DNA from: Rebecca billardiae RCC1528
Lineage: Eukaryota > Haptophyta
Direction: 5' to 3'
Length of the DNA stretch: 64,000 nt
NCBI GenBank assembly: GCA_965240325.2
Contig: OZ251227.1
Coordinates: 496,001-560,000, forward strand
This document shows positions 51,299-60,126 of the stretch, piece by piece. Positions within the stretch are counted from its first letter, which is position 1. Each line of letters starts with the position of its first letter. Made by a program: the position numbers and the translations under genes. The notes beneath the pieces are model-generated. The model saw only the letters and a list, made by a program, of their open reading frames with translations, was not told where the DNA came from and ran no database searches.

Positions 51299-52816
51299 CT
51301 AGGAGTAGATGGCGCCCTCGATCCGGTGCGCGTCGCGCGCCCCTTCGATTGGCGCCGGGAAGTCCGGTCGAAGCACGCTGCACGCCGTGCCCACTGCCGC
51401 AAGCACGGCGTCGAGCGCGTCGCCGCCGGCCTGCTCGGCCAGCTGGCCGGCGAGCGCCTCGGAGCACACGACACGCACTGTGTCGCGGGCCACCGCGGCG
51501 CAGCCACCGACCTCGAAGCCCGTCGCACGTGCGTGCGCGAGTACGCGGCGCCGTGCCGCAGCCTGCGCCGCGCCAGCGCCCTTGTAGCTCTCGCGCAGCG
51601 CGTGCCGCTTGAGCAAGCTCGCGGGGCACGCCTCGACAAGCCGCAGCGGCGCGGCCGATGACGCACGGCCGTGCATCATCATCGGCAGCACACTGAGGGA
51701 GGCGGGGGCGCGCTGGAGGAGAGGCAGGCAGAGGAGCGCGATGGCCGACCACGTCTGCCGATACAGCCGCAGGTTGGTCGGCGCGAATGGCGCGCGCGCC
51801 TCGACGTCGCACAGGCGCTTGAGCTCGCGTGTGGGGCGCGCGCCGTCTGCCGGCGCGCCGGCGGCCGGTGCGCGGTCGCCCTGAGCGCTCGCGGTTGCGG
51901 CCTTGCTCCACGTGAGGAGCGCGTCTGCGTCAGACCACAGCGCGGTCGACGCGCGGCACAGCGCCAGCCACTCCGCCCCGCCTCCGCCCGGCTCGTCTGC
52001 GCCGCCCGTGCCGGACACCTCAGCCAGCGCAGAGCGCACGAGGGCAGATGGCAGCGAGAGCGGCGCGTCCACGCCCACGGTCGTGGTCGTCGGCGCGGCG
52101 CGGGCGGCAGGCTCGGCGCCGCCTGCGTCCTGCTCGACGAGGCGCAGCAGCTCGTCCACCACGGCCGACGTTGCACCTGCGAGCCCGCTCGCCTCGCCAC
52201 CGGCGGAGAGCGCCGCGGCGGACGAGACGCGCTCCACGGAGAGCTCCCAGCAGCTTGCAGCGGCACCGGCGCGGCCGCCGTCGCCTGCTGGCGTGCGCGC
52301 CCGGGCGAGCGTGCCCACGGCCATGTAGATGAGCTTGCCAGCATTCTGCGCACCCGACCAATCGAGCCCGACGATGCGCTGGGTCTCCACAGCCCTCGAG
52401 GCCGCGACCGCGCCCTTGGCGCGCTTCGCCGGCAGCGGCAATGCGTGTTGGTGCGCCGCCTCGACTGCTGGGGCCTGCGCCACGCGCAGATCAAATATGC
52501 AGCCCTTCGAGACCAGGCCTCTCGGACCGTCGAAGTCAACGCCCTCTGCGGCGAGCAGCTTGCGCTTCCGCGCCAGCTCCGGGGCCTCAGCCTGCCAGAC
52601 GCCGTTGAAGCCGCCCAGCGAGCGGTCGCTCGCGACTACCCGGTGGCACGGGACTGCCGGTGCAAACGGGTTGCGCCGGAGCGCACCCCCCACGGCACGC
52701 GGGCAGGAGTCAATGGCCTTGGCGAGCGAGCCGTACGTGCTGACGCGACCCTTGGGGATGCGGCTGCATGCGTCGTACACGCGCCGGTCGAACTCGGAGA
52801 CCTTGCCCTTCACCAT
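51299..52816 (-). CDS. O6-alkylguanine-DNA alkyltransferase fused to a DUF429 (RNase H-fold) domain
   Basis: 505 residues, one exon. Residues ~6-95 are a complete Ada/MGMT C-terminal DNA-binding domain: FDRRVYDACSRIPKGRVSTY, RAVGGALRRNPFAPAVPCHR (acceptor Cys57 in PCHRV), GGFNGV. It transfers an alkyl group from O6-alkylguanine to the Cys in one suicidal step. The N-terminal beta-rich domain of human MGMT is absent, as in short bacterial Ogt-like forms. Residues ~150-500 match DUF429 (COG2410-like): IVGLDWSGAQNAGKL, VGVDAPLSLPSALV, RLYRQTWSAIALLCLPLL, VEACPASLLKR and GGDALDAVLAAVGTA. Its acidic residues suggest a nuclease of RNase H fold. Both halves are read in one frame with no stop or splice signal between. 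This suggests coupled damage recognition and processing (inference). Confidence 0.85.
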   Translation of the reverse strand: MVKGKVSEFDRRVYDACSRIPKGRVSTYGSLAKAIDSCPRAVGGALRRNPFAPAVPCHRVVASDRSLGGFNGVWQAEAPELARKRKLLAAEGVDFDGPRGLVSKGCIFDLRVAQAPAVEAAHQHALPLPAKRAKGAVAASRAVETQRIVGLDWSGAQNAGKLIYMAVGTLARARTPAGDGGRAGAAASCWELSVERVSSAAALSAGGEASGLAGATSAVVDELLRLVEQDAGGAEPAARAAPTTTTVGVDAPLSLPSALVRSALAEVSGTGGADEPGGGGAEWLALCRASTALWSDADALLTWSKAATASAQGDRAPAAGAPADGARPTRELKRLCDVEARAPFAPTNLRLYRQTWSAIALLCLPLLQRAPASLSVLPMMMHGRASSAAPLRLVEACPASLLKRHALRESYKGAGAAQAAARRRVLAHARATGFEVGGCAAVARDTVRVVCSEALAGQLAEQAGGDALDAVLAAVGTACSVLRPDFPAPIEGARDAHRIEGAIYS

Positions 52817-52926
52817 GCTTGGTGTGCGGCCTTGGCGGCGGAGGAGGCCAGGAGTCCGGACGCCAAGGCGGCTGGGTGCGTATTAGCCAGGTGTGCGCCT
52901 GTGCGGGGAACTTATTACAGCAAAGT
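52817..52926. promoter_or_regulatory. Short upstream region of the alkyltransferase fusion gene
   Basis: 110 bp between the fusion gene's start and the repeat element that begins at 52927. A promoter, if compact, must lie here or within the repeat. Confidence 0.3.
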
Positions 52927-53135
52927 GATTACAGTTTACTAAGAATAAGAGACGCACACAGCTCAGGCAGGCGAGATCGACGCCCGCCAACTGTCACCGC
53001 CCATGATTCATGAAGCCGTCGCCGATGGTAGCGCCGCCGGAAAAATTCGTTCAGCCGTCCGCCTGCGAGGCCTGGACGAGGGCTGCGGCCGCCTCGCGGC
53101 GCGCCAGCGCCCGTCGTCCTCGCCCCACCGTCGTC
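52927..53135 (+). repeat. Dispersed ~240-bp element, copy 2
   Basis: Near-identical to 49438-49680 in the same orientation, with several short deletions (for example in CGCCCGCC...AACTGTC). It starts TTACAGTTTACTAAGAATAA and ends in CCCCACCGTCGTCC. The two copies bracket the TIR-like and alkyltransferase fusion genes. Confidence 0.85.
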
Positions 53136-54087
53136 CACAAAACGTCGTCGTCCGAACTCGCCGACTGGGCGCCGATGCGACAGCGCGCCGACAGGAGTGA
53201 GGATGTAGATTGTAGTAGGGAATGTAGAGCCCCACTGTCGGTTGGGGAAGGTGTGTATCAAGCGGCATGACTGGGGTAGCTTATCACACAGAAGGCCTGG
53301 CCCTCAGGTGATATGTGCCCCAGTGTGGCGTGTCGGCCTCAAAGCCGGCGGCAGGGTTCTGTTGCCCGGAGCGGGGTTTGCTGGCGCATCAGCTGCGTGG
53401 GCCGGGGCGTCCGGCTGTTTGCGTTTGCGGGCCGGGGCCGGCACTGATGCCACCCCGCCGCGCATGCTGGCCTGCATGTGTGGCTGTTGCCCAAGGTCAG
53501 CCCCGGCGGGCTTCTCCCGGGCAGGCTGTGTCGGCGCGCCGGGTGCGCGCGAAGCGTCGTTTTGCTGGTGTGGAGCTGCAGTCATGCCTGCGCCGCGCGT
53601 GCGGCGCTGGCACAGCCTGGCAGACTTGCGTAGGGGCGGGGCCTCAGGCACCGCAGGCGTCGGGGCTCTGGGCTGGTCAGGAGCGGGGGCGCCAGGCCAG
53701 AGAGGCTGCTGCAGGGTATCGGAATCCGGGCGGCTCCTTTTGGCCGGCGGGCCACGCCCCACCGCGGGGGGGTCGCCACGCGGCGCGACGGGTGGTGCTT
53801 GCGCGCCGGCGCTGCTGCCAGACGCTCTGAATCGGCCCCCTCGCTCAGAGCGCTCTGAGAGCGAGGGGGCCGATTCAGAGCGTCTGACTCTGTAAGTTCC
53901 CCGCTTGGTGTGACGAGGCCCAAGTCCCGCCAAGTTGGGAGCCGCGCGTCAGGTCGGTGCCCACCATCGTGAGTCGATTTTGATTTTCAGTGATTTGCTG
54001 ATTTTCGCGCAAGAAGAAATCCTCGGCTGCCGCCGCCACGGCCAGGCCTGTGGTTCACGCCCGCACATCCGCCGGCAAGTCGCGCGC
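53136..54087. other. Intergenic region with low-complexity open frame
   Basis: A 209-codon minus-strand frame (53304-53933) is Pro/Ala/Arg/Gln-rich, with no domain and with a perfect palindrome inside it. Its counterpart frames on the plus strand are equally open. It may be a degenerate gene or spacer. The region ends at the CUE/F-box gene, whose promoter should lie in 53890-54087. Confidence 0.4.
53819..53886. repeat. 68-bp palindrome: perfect 28-bp arms, 12-nt loop
   Basis: Left arm 53819-53846 (CAGACGCTCTGAATCGGCCC...CTC) is the exact reverse complement of 53859-53886. The central AGAGCGCTCTGA is itself partly palindromic, so the structure can zip almost completely. It lies about 200 bp upstream of the CUE/F-box gene. 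Confidence 0.97.
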
Positions 54088-55635
54088 ATGGGCCGCAAGT
54101 CGCGCGCAGGGCGCTCAGGTGAAGCTACCGTGCGCAAGAAGGAGGTCCAGCATGCCAATCTGCTGCCCGTGCTCTGGTCGCGCTTCCCGCGGCTGGACCG
54201 CGAGATCGTGCAGAGCGTGTGGGAGCAGACGGACAGCATGGATGAAGCAGCCACCGTGCTGCGACAGCTGCAGCCTGCGCCCACCGAGCCGATCGAGCGC
54301 GGCGTCTCCGAGCTGATGCTGTGTGCGACATCGGACGTACCGACCATCACACAGCCCACTGCCTGCTGGGGCTGCCCGGCGTGCACGTTTGACAACAGCG
54401 CGGACGCACGCGCATGCGAGATGTGCGGCACAATGTGCTCGAAGGAAGGCGCTCCGTCCGCCCCAGCCGGCGGGCCGGCCGCTGCAGCCGCCGCTCCGGA
54501 GGCGACGACGCGAGCCTACACGGGTCTTGACGCTTCGTCGCTGCGTACCATCCCCCCGGACGCCCTGGGCATCGTCCTCGGCCTGCTTGCGTACGACGAC
54601 ACTCAGCGTCTATCCGGCGCCTGCCGCGAGCTGCGCGACATCGTGCGCACGACGGCACTGCGCGCCGTCCGGCTGAACCGGCGGCACGCGCACTGGAGCG
54701 ACGCGCGCGTGCTTGGCCTGCTACGCTCCGCGCGCGAGCTCGAGGCGATCACCATCGACGCCGCCGTCCACTTCACCTCGTTTGGGGCGCTGCCGGCCCT
54801 GAGGCGCGCTCCGCAGCTGCACTTCCTGAGCATCTGCTCGCCCTTCTTCAGCGACGAGCAGCTCGTGGGCTGGGGGCACGCGTTCACCGCGCTGGAGGAG
54901 CTGCGGCTGGCGAGATGTGAGCTGAGCGACGCGTGCGTGCCCGCGCTCTCCGCCCTGCCCGCCCTCACGCGCCTCGACCTGAGCGCCAACCGCCGGCTGA
55001 GCACGCGCGGAGTGGCAGCCATCCTCGTCGGCTGCGCGCGGCTGCGCGCGATCGACGCGTCCCGCCTCCCCGGCGTGGACGTGGGCGTCTGCGCGGCGCC
55101 GGTGACGTCGGTGCTCCGCAGCGTTACGCTCAAAGCCTTCACCGCGCAGGCGCCCGTCTTCAACCGCTGGGCGCACCTCGAGAGCCTGCAGCTGCAGCAG
55201 AGCGCACTCGTGTCGGCAGTCGTGCAGCTGCCGTCTCTGAGGCAGCTCTCGCTCGCCAGCTGCAAGGCGCTCACACAGCTCACGCTCGCGTGCCGGCAGT
55301 TGACGGCGCTCGATCTGGCTTCGTGTGCAGCGCTCGCGCAGCTGCGTGCGAGTGATTGCGGCCGCCTCGAGCGCCTCAACATGGCGATGTGCCGTCGGGT
55401 CGACGCGCATGCTGTCACGAGCGTGCTCGCGCAGGCCTGTGGCACCCTCGCTCACGCTAACCTGAACGGCCTCACGCGAGTACGCGAGGAGCCACTGTGG
55501 CTCACGTCCGCGCCGGCCATCGTTGAGCGCGTTGGGCCACAGCTCGTCTTCCTCGACCTGCGAGGAAGCTGCACGGTTCCATCACCACATCTCGCCCAGA
55601 TGACTATGGCAGCGCGTGATGATCGGGCCGCGTGA
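54088..55635 (+). CDS. CUE + RanBP2 zinc finger + F-box + leucine-rich-repeat protein
   Basis: 515 residues, one exon. Residues ~22-60 (LLPVLWSRFPRLDREIVQSV, then DSMDEAATVLRQL) form a CUE ubiquitin-binding helix bundle. A RanBP2-type zinc finger (WGCPACTFDNSADARACEMC, four Cys) is at ~105-128, also typically ubiquitin-binding. An F-box-like segment (LRTIPPDALGIVLGLLAYDD) is at ~160-205. From ~215 to 490 there are leucine-rich repeats of the AMN1/Cys-containing type (LEELRLARCELSDACVPALS, LTRLDLSANRRLSTRGVAAI, LRQLSLASCKALTQLTLACR). It is likely a substrate receptor of an SCF ubiquitin ligase that also reads ubiquitin. The start was set at MGRKSRAGRSG; earlier frame sequence lacks structure. 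Confidence 0.8.
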   Translation: MGRKSRAGRSGEATVRKKEVQHANLLPVLWSRFPRLDREIVQSVWEQTDSMDEAATVLRQLQPAPTEPIERGVSELMLCATSDVPTITQPTACWGCPACTFDNSADARACEMCGTMCSKEGAPSAPAGGPAAAAAAPEATTRAYTGLDASSLRTIPPDALGIVLGLLAYDDTQRLSGACRELRDIVRTTALRAVRLNRRHAHWSDARVLGLLRSARELEAITIDAAVHFTSFGALPALRRAPQLHFLSICSPFFSDEQLVGWGHAFTALEELRLARCELSDACVPALSALPALTRLDLSANRRLSTRGVAAILVGCARLRAIDASRLPGVDVGVCAAPVTSVLRSVTLKAFTAQAPVFNRWAHLESLQLQQSALVSAVVQLPSLRQLSLASCKALTQLTLACRQLTALDLASCAALAQLRASDCGRLERLNMAMCRRVDAHAVTSVLAQACGTLAHANLNGLTRVREEPLWLTSAPAIVERVGPQLVFLDLRGSCTVPSPHLAQMTMAARDDRAA

Positions 55636-56028
55636 TCCGCGCCGCCGCTGCGAGTGATCAGACACTCGCCATCGGCACGCCTCACGGTGTCACAAAGTGC
55701 GGGGCCACTAATACTCGGCTTGGCAGAAAACTGCCAGCACGTACTTGGACTTGGTCTTGTGAGTTCGGAATCGGTGCGGGTGGTCAACCGCAGATGATAA
55801 CTACTGATGACGACCACCGGCACCGTCTTTCGGACTTTCGGATCCTACGAAGCCTGACATCACAACCGCCGCGAGCTGATTAAATACGAATAAATTGATC
55901 AATGTCGCGAATATATAATAATAATCTCGCCTGCCTGATTAGCTGTGTGCGTCTCTTATTCTGAATAAATAACTGCACTTATGCCTTATTATCTGTTAGC
56001 TATCATCGTCGGTTACGACAGTATATAC

Positions 56029-56059
<31 letters not shown>

Positions 56060-56604
56060 ATATATATATATGTATATATCACTCAATCAGGCTCTCGATC
56101 TTCACTCTTCAGTCTCTTCACTCTTGGCGGACCGCGGCGATGAGTCATTGACTATTGAGTGAGTCTTCCTTGGCCTCCTGCGACGGAGTCTCGTGACTCG
56201 TCTCGTCTGGCTCTATCTCCTTATATTCTCTCTTAGGGCTCATCTCTGCTCTCTCTCTAGATGGCGCGGGATACGTACGGTCAGACTCTATTGTGGCGGC
56301 GCTACCATCGCGGCGCGACGGCTTCAATGGCCACGGTGACAGACGACAGTCACGACAGTTGCCAGTTGGCCGGGGCGGGCGTCAACTCTCGCCTGCCTGA
56401 TGATTCGCTGATGAGCTACTGTGTGCGTCTCTTACCGTAATCCGTATTCCGTCTATTACTGTAGTGATAAACTGCACAGTTCGTACTAAGAATACGAGAC
56501 GCACACACCTCAGGCAGGCGAGATTAGGGCTCCAGGCCTCCAGCTAGTCTACCTCTAGAAAGTTCAGCAGCTGTAAACTACGATCAATAATAAGCTAATT
56601 TAAG
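55636..56604. other. Intergenic region: microsatellite and dispersed 55-bp motif copies
   Basis: 55860-56080 is AT-rich and includes (TA)n(TG)n(TA)n at 56025-56080. Copies of the TACTAAGAATAAGAGACGCA type motif occur inverted at ~55925-55968 and ~56384-56440, and direct at ~56476-56528. The last two face each other around ATCCGTATTCCG...GATAAACTGCAC. Convergent 3' ends of the F-box and light-harvesting genes flank it. No gene was recognised. Confidence 0.6.
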
Positions 56605-57361
56605 CTAACCAAAGATGGGCTTGCCACTGGCCAGCTCCTGCGCGAGGAAGCCGGCGGCCGCGATCATGCCGAGGCGGCCGTTGTTGAGCTCGCGGTTCTG
56701 CATGGCGAGGAACTCCTCCGGGTCCTCCGGCTTCAGGCCGAGCGGGTCGAAGCCGAGGTCGCCCGGCGTGTACTCCGCCGCATCCTTAAGCTTGTACGTC
56801 TCCGTGCCGCGGCCCGGGTCCTGCCAGCCCTGCTCCACGCGGTACGCCTCCGTCGCGCCGATGACGAGCGTGAGCGCGAACCAGAAGAACTCCGGGATCT
56901 GTGGGATGTGGGTGATCGCCGGGCCCGTCACCTTGCCATCGAAGAGCGGGTGGAAGTTCTCCTGCACCAGGAAGCCGAGCGCTGCCAGCATGCCGACGCG
57001 GCCGTGCGTGAGCTCCGCCTCGCGCCACACGCGCACCTGGTCCTCCGACGCCTTCTCGAGGAGGTTGAGCGGGTCAAACGGGCCCGGGAAGTCCGTCACG
57101 CCAGCCAGGCCGTACGCGACTGTTGGCGTCAGAGGGCACGGAGGCAGGCGAGGCGGACACGTAAGTCGCGCGCAATCAATGAAGGGCGCGCCTGCGCGCT
57201 CGCGACGCGCCGAGCCCCACCGGCAGAGGGCGGGGAGGCGCGGCGCGCATGCGCGTGCGCGTACAATCCGAGGACGCCGCCTTGATCGACGTCGACTTGC
57301 GCGACGGCGCGCCCATGCGCGGGCCGTTGAACGCGAGCGCGGCGGTGACGACGGAGAACAT
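56605..57361 (-). CDS. Fucoxanthin-chlorophyll a/c-type light-harvesting protein, copy 1 (two exons)
   Basis: Thylakoid antenna protein. Exon 1 is 57265-57361, exon 2 is 56605-57119, giving 203 aa. The 145-nt intron (GTACGC...CAACAG) is phase 1. The leader MFSVVTAALAF-NGPRMGAP has a hydrophobic signal followed by Phe at the expected cleavage site, as in plastids of secondary red origin, then a Ser/Lys-rich transit segment ending AASSD. The mature protein begins FAYGLAGVTDFPGPFDPLNL. Helix 1 is EAELTHGRVGMLAALGFLVQ (Glu-His-Arg chlorophyll ligands), helix 2 lies around PEFFWFALTLVIGATEAY, and helix 3 is RELNNGRLGMIAAAGFLAQE (Glu-Asn-Arg). Stop is TAG. It differs from copy 2 by one synonymous base that I could see. 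Confidence 0.95.
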
Positions 57362-58534
57362 TGTGGATCGGAGGACGCGAACACGAGGTGGAGAGTACTG
57401 TGTGGGACAACGGCCGTGAGCGCGGCTTCGCGCGTCTTCGCCAAGACCAGGACCGCTGTCAGACTCGTTCGCCACGTGGCCTGCTGGCTAGCTGTTCAGG
57501 ACAGATGCGCACCGATTCGCATGTGCGGGTATGGGCTGCATTTGTGATTGTGGGCGAAAACCGTGCAGATTGCTCCAGATCGTCGCCTTTCTCGCATCAG
57601 AATCAACCCACACCCGCACATGCGAATCAGACGCATCCAAACTAAGAGCTACCGCAGCGGCGCAGCCACTGTGCGAACGAGTCTGACAGCGGTCTTGGTC
57701 TTGGCGAAGACGCGCGAAGCCGCGCTCACGGCCGTTTATCCAAGTACTCCCCAATTCGTGTTCGCGTCCTCCGATCCACAATGTTCTCCGTCGTCACCGC
57801 CGCGCTCGCGTTCAACGGCCCGCGCATGGGCGCGCCGTCGCGCAAGTCGACGTCGATCAAGGCGGCGTCCTCGGATTGTACGCGCACGCGCATGCGCGCC
57901 GCGCCTCCCCGCCCTCTGCCGGTGGGGCTCGGCGCGTCGCGAGCGCGCAGGCGCGCCCTTCATTGATTGCGCGCGACTTACGTGTCCGCCTCGCCTGCCT
58001 CCGTGCCCTCTGACGCCAACAGTCGCGTACGGCCTGGCTGGCGTGACGGACTTCCCGGGCCCGTTTGACCCGCTCAACCTCCTCGAGAAGGCGTCGGAGG
58101 ACCAGGTGCGCGTGTGGCGCGAGGCGGAGCTCACGCACGGCCGCGTCGGCATGCTGGCAGCGCTCGGCTTCCTGGTGCAGGAGAACTTCCACCCGCTCTT
58201 CGATGGCAAGGTGACGGGCCCGGCGATCACCCACATCCCGCAGATCCCGGAGTTCTTCTGGTTCGCGCTCACGCTCGTCATCGGCGCGACGGAGGCGTAC
58301 CGCGTGGAGCAGGGCTGGCAGGACCCGGGCCGCGGCACGGAGACGTACAAGCTTAAGGATGCGGCGGAGTACACGCCGGGCGACCTCGGCTTCGACCCGC
58401 TCGGCCTGAAGCCGGAGGACCCGGAGGAGTTCCTCGCCATGCAGAACCGCGAGCTCAACAACGGCCGCCTCGGCATGATCGCGGCCGCCGGCTTCCTCGC
58501 GCAGGAGCTGGCCAGTGGCAAGCCCATCTTTGGT
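56608..58534. repeat. Large inverted duplication of a light-harvesting gene
   Basis: Arms 56608-57474 and 57672-58534 are near-identical reverse complements covering coding region, intron and ~110 bp of upstream sequence. The central spacer is 197 bp. Similarity ends abruptly at the 3' ends of both genes. Confidence 0.95.
57362..57780. promoter_or_regulatory. Bidirectional promoter region of the two light-harvesting genes
   Basis: 419 bp between divergent start codons. The outer ~110 bp on each side are inverted copies (GCGAACGAGTCTGACAGCGG, then TTGGCGAAGACGCGCGAAGC). The inner 57475-57671 contains a second, shorter inverted pair (ATTCGCATGTGCGGGT and its complement) separated by GATTGCTCCAGATCGTCGCC. 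Near the starts, TCGCGTCCTCCGATCCACA is identical in both. Confidence 0.6.
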
Positions 58535-58537
58535 TAA
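57781..58537 (+). CDS. Fucoxanthin-chlorophyll a/c-type light-harvesting protein, copy 2 (two exons)
   Basis: Exon 1 is 57781-57877, exon 2 is 58023-58537, giving 203 aa, identical in protein sequence to copy 1. The 145-nt intron is identical to that of copy 1 by eye. The same domain landmarks are present: signal-plus-transit leader, EAELTHGRVG and RELNNGRLG helices. Stop is TAA where copy 1 has TAG. 3' flanks diverge within ~20 bp of the stop. The one coding difference seen is CCG versus CCA in the Pro codon of HIPQIPEF. Both copies appear intact and expressible. Function is light harvesting in the plastid. Confidence 0.95.
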
Positions 58538-59278
58538 ATTAGCGCTTAAATATTGATCCGGGACAGCTTTTAACGGTTGGATCTAGAGGTCTCCGGTCAG
58601 ACTAGCCGGAGCCCTAATAGAGTCTGACGACTATCTGATAGCTAGCTGTCAGATACTCGGTTAGCGCGCGCGTCAGGCACGTGACAGCGTCGGCGACGAC
58701 GCGGACGGGCGGTGATGGGACCCTCGCGGTCGCTCGGAGCAAAAGGCGAAAGGCAAGGCGAAGAGCCCACACGCTGCATCTGGCGGGCGCGGGAAGGTGC
58801 AAACCGTCTGCTAAAAAAGCAGGTGTGCACAAAACTGACGAATTGACGTGCGCAACAACGGGAAATTGCGCGTAAGCCGTTCGGGAACGTTGACGAACGA
58901 TGAACCAGATAGATTCTCGTCATTCGTCGTGAATGTACGTGACGAGTAGGAATTGTCCGGCGGAAGCTTCTTGACCGAATCAAATAGGGAGGTCCTTCGG
59001 TACGGTCGAGAGCTCGGGTGTGGTAGGTATGCCCGAGAGAAAGACCGAACAAATTAAAATGAAGTACGAGAAAATTGAACTCGAAGAATAAGAAGCTGGA
59101 AAGTCGTGACGATTAAACTGCTGGGCAAAACTTGGAGGCCCAAGGTATAATCGACAAAGACGATGAATAAGATCGAAAGGGAAGAGTGTGACTGTTCGGA
59201 CGTGAACTTTGCTGGATGTCCGATGTGTCAAAGGTGCAAAATGCCAAAGTGGGAAGTAAACTTGGGGCATTGCTGCTG

Positions 59279-59390
59279 CGGATGTCGAGCTGGACGGCGG
59301 AGCGATGATCAACAGCGGAGTGCGAAAAGACGGATATTATGTCACGAAGAGTTGACACAAACTAGAGTAATCCGAATATTTATTGACACC
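59279..59390. repeat. ~110-bp direct repeat, copy 1 (partner 59821-59932)
   Basis: GGATGTCGAGCTGGACGGCG, then GAGCGATGATCAACAGCGGA, through ACTAGAGTAATCCGAATATT and TTGACAC occurs here and again at 59821-59932 with one visible substitution. They flank the gag-like fragment in direct orientation. Confidence 0.92.
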
Positions 59391-59458
59391 CCCCCCCTCA
59401 CTCCGTGACTATGATTCCGCCCTATGCGACCACATGCTTTCGTACATCACCAAAATAG

Positions 59459-59850
59459 TCAGCACGTAGTCACTGGAAGAGTCTTGTTGTCTGCCTTGCG
59501 GCTCCAGTCGTGAGACAGGTAGTCGTTCTCGTCGTCATCGTCTGCATCGCTGTTGTCACTCCCGGTAACAACTTCAGCGCTGCTCGGCGATACGGCGTGG
59601 GCAGAAAGACAGCAGTGGGAAGCGAAAGGGAAAATTGGCTGGCCTGTGAAGGTCACCATCCAGGCGAAATTGGCATCCTCGGAGTCGGAGTCGTTGTCCT
59701 CTGGCGTAGGCCTGGGAGCTGGAAGTTCGACAAACTTGGGGTTCAATTTCTTGGTCTTGGCGGAGTTGGACTTGAGGGCAGCACGCTCATTGCGGTCACT
59801 CTCAAACTTGGCCTTCAGCTCGGGATGTCGAGCTGGACGGCGGAGCGATG
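59459..59850 (-). pseudogene. Fragment of a retrotransposon-like gag polyprotein (tentative)
   Basis: Open minus-strand frame entering from ~59850 without a start (ELKAKFESDRNERAALKSNS) and ending TGA at 59459-59461. Its C-terminal part is acidic and Ser-rich with a Trp-containing motif. The codon mix is less GC-biased than host genes. Truncated at both ends by repeat boundaries, so probably a pseudogene. The gag identity is a guess from composition and context. Confidence 0.3.
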
Positions 59851-60126
59851 ATCAACAGCGGAGTGCGAAAAGACGGATATTATGTCACGAAGAGTTGACA
59901 CAAACTAGAGTAATCCGAATATTTCTTGACACTAGCTTATGATAGCTAGCTTAAAATACGTATTACGTAGTCCCAATGCTGGCGGCCTGTCTCGGTCGCC
60001 CCCGAGCTCCCGGCGGGCTCCGCTCCGGTCAGTCAGATCGAACCGCGCTGGCTGCAGAACCTTATTCAAATTCTTTTGAATAAAGTATCCAGCAGCATCA
60101 GTAAGTATAGCAGCAACTTAACTACT

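Larger units (their letters stand above)
58538..60126. other. Non-coding region with retroelement-like debris
   Basis: 58538-58980 has no recognised gene. 58980-59400 and 59459-59850 contain minus-strand frames of non-host-like composition. The latter reads NPKFVELPAPRPTPEDNDSD, then ANFAWMVTFTGQPIFPF, then an acidic DNSDADDDDENDYLSHDW segment and stops. Upstream of its first Met it continues open (KAKFESDRNERAALKSNSAK). It looks like part of a gag-like polyprotein. Direct repeats 59279-59390 and 59821-59932 border it. No reverse transcriptase, integrase or long terminal repeats are visible. Confidence 0.4.

Noticed and set aside
53304-53933. 209-codon minus-strand frame as a gene
   Set aside because: Pro/Ala/Arg low complexity, contains the perfect palindrome, and overlaps equally open frames on the other strand.
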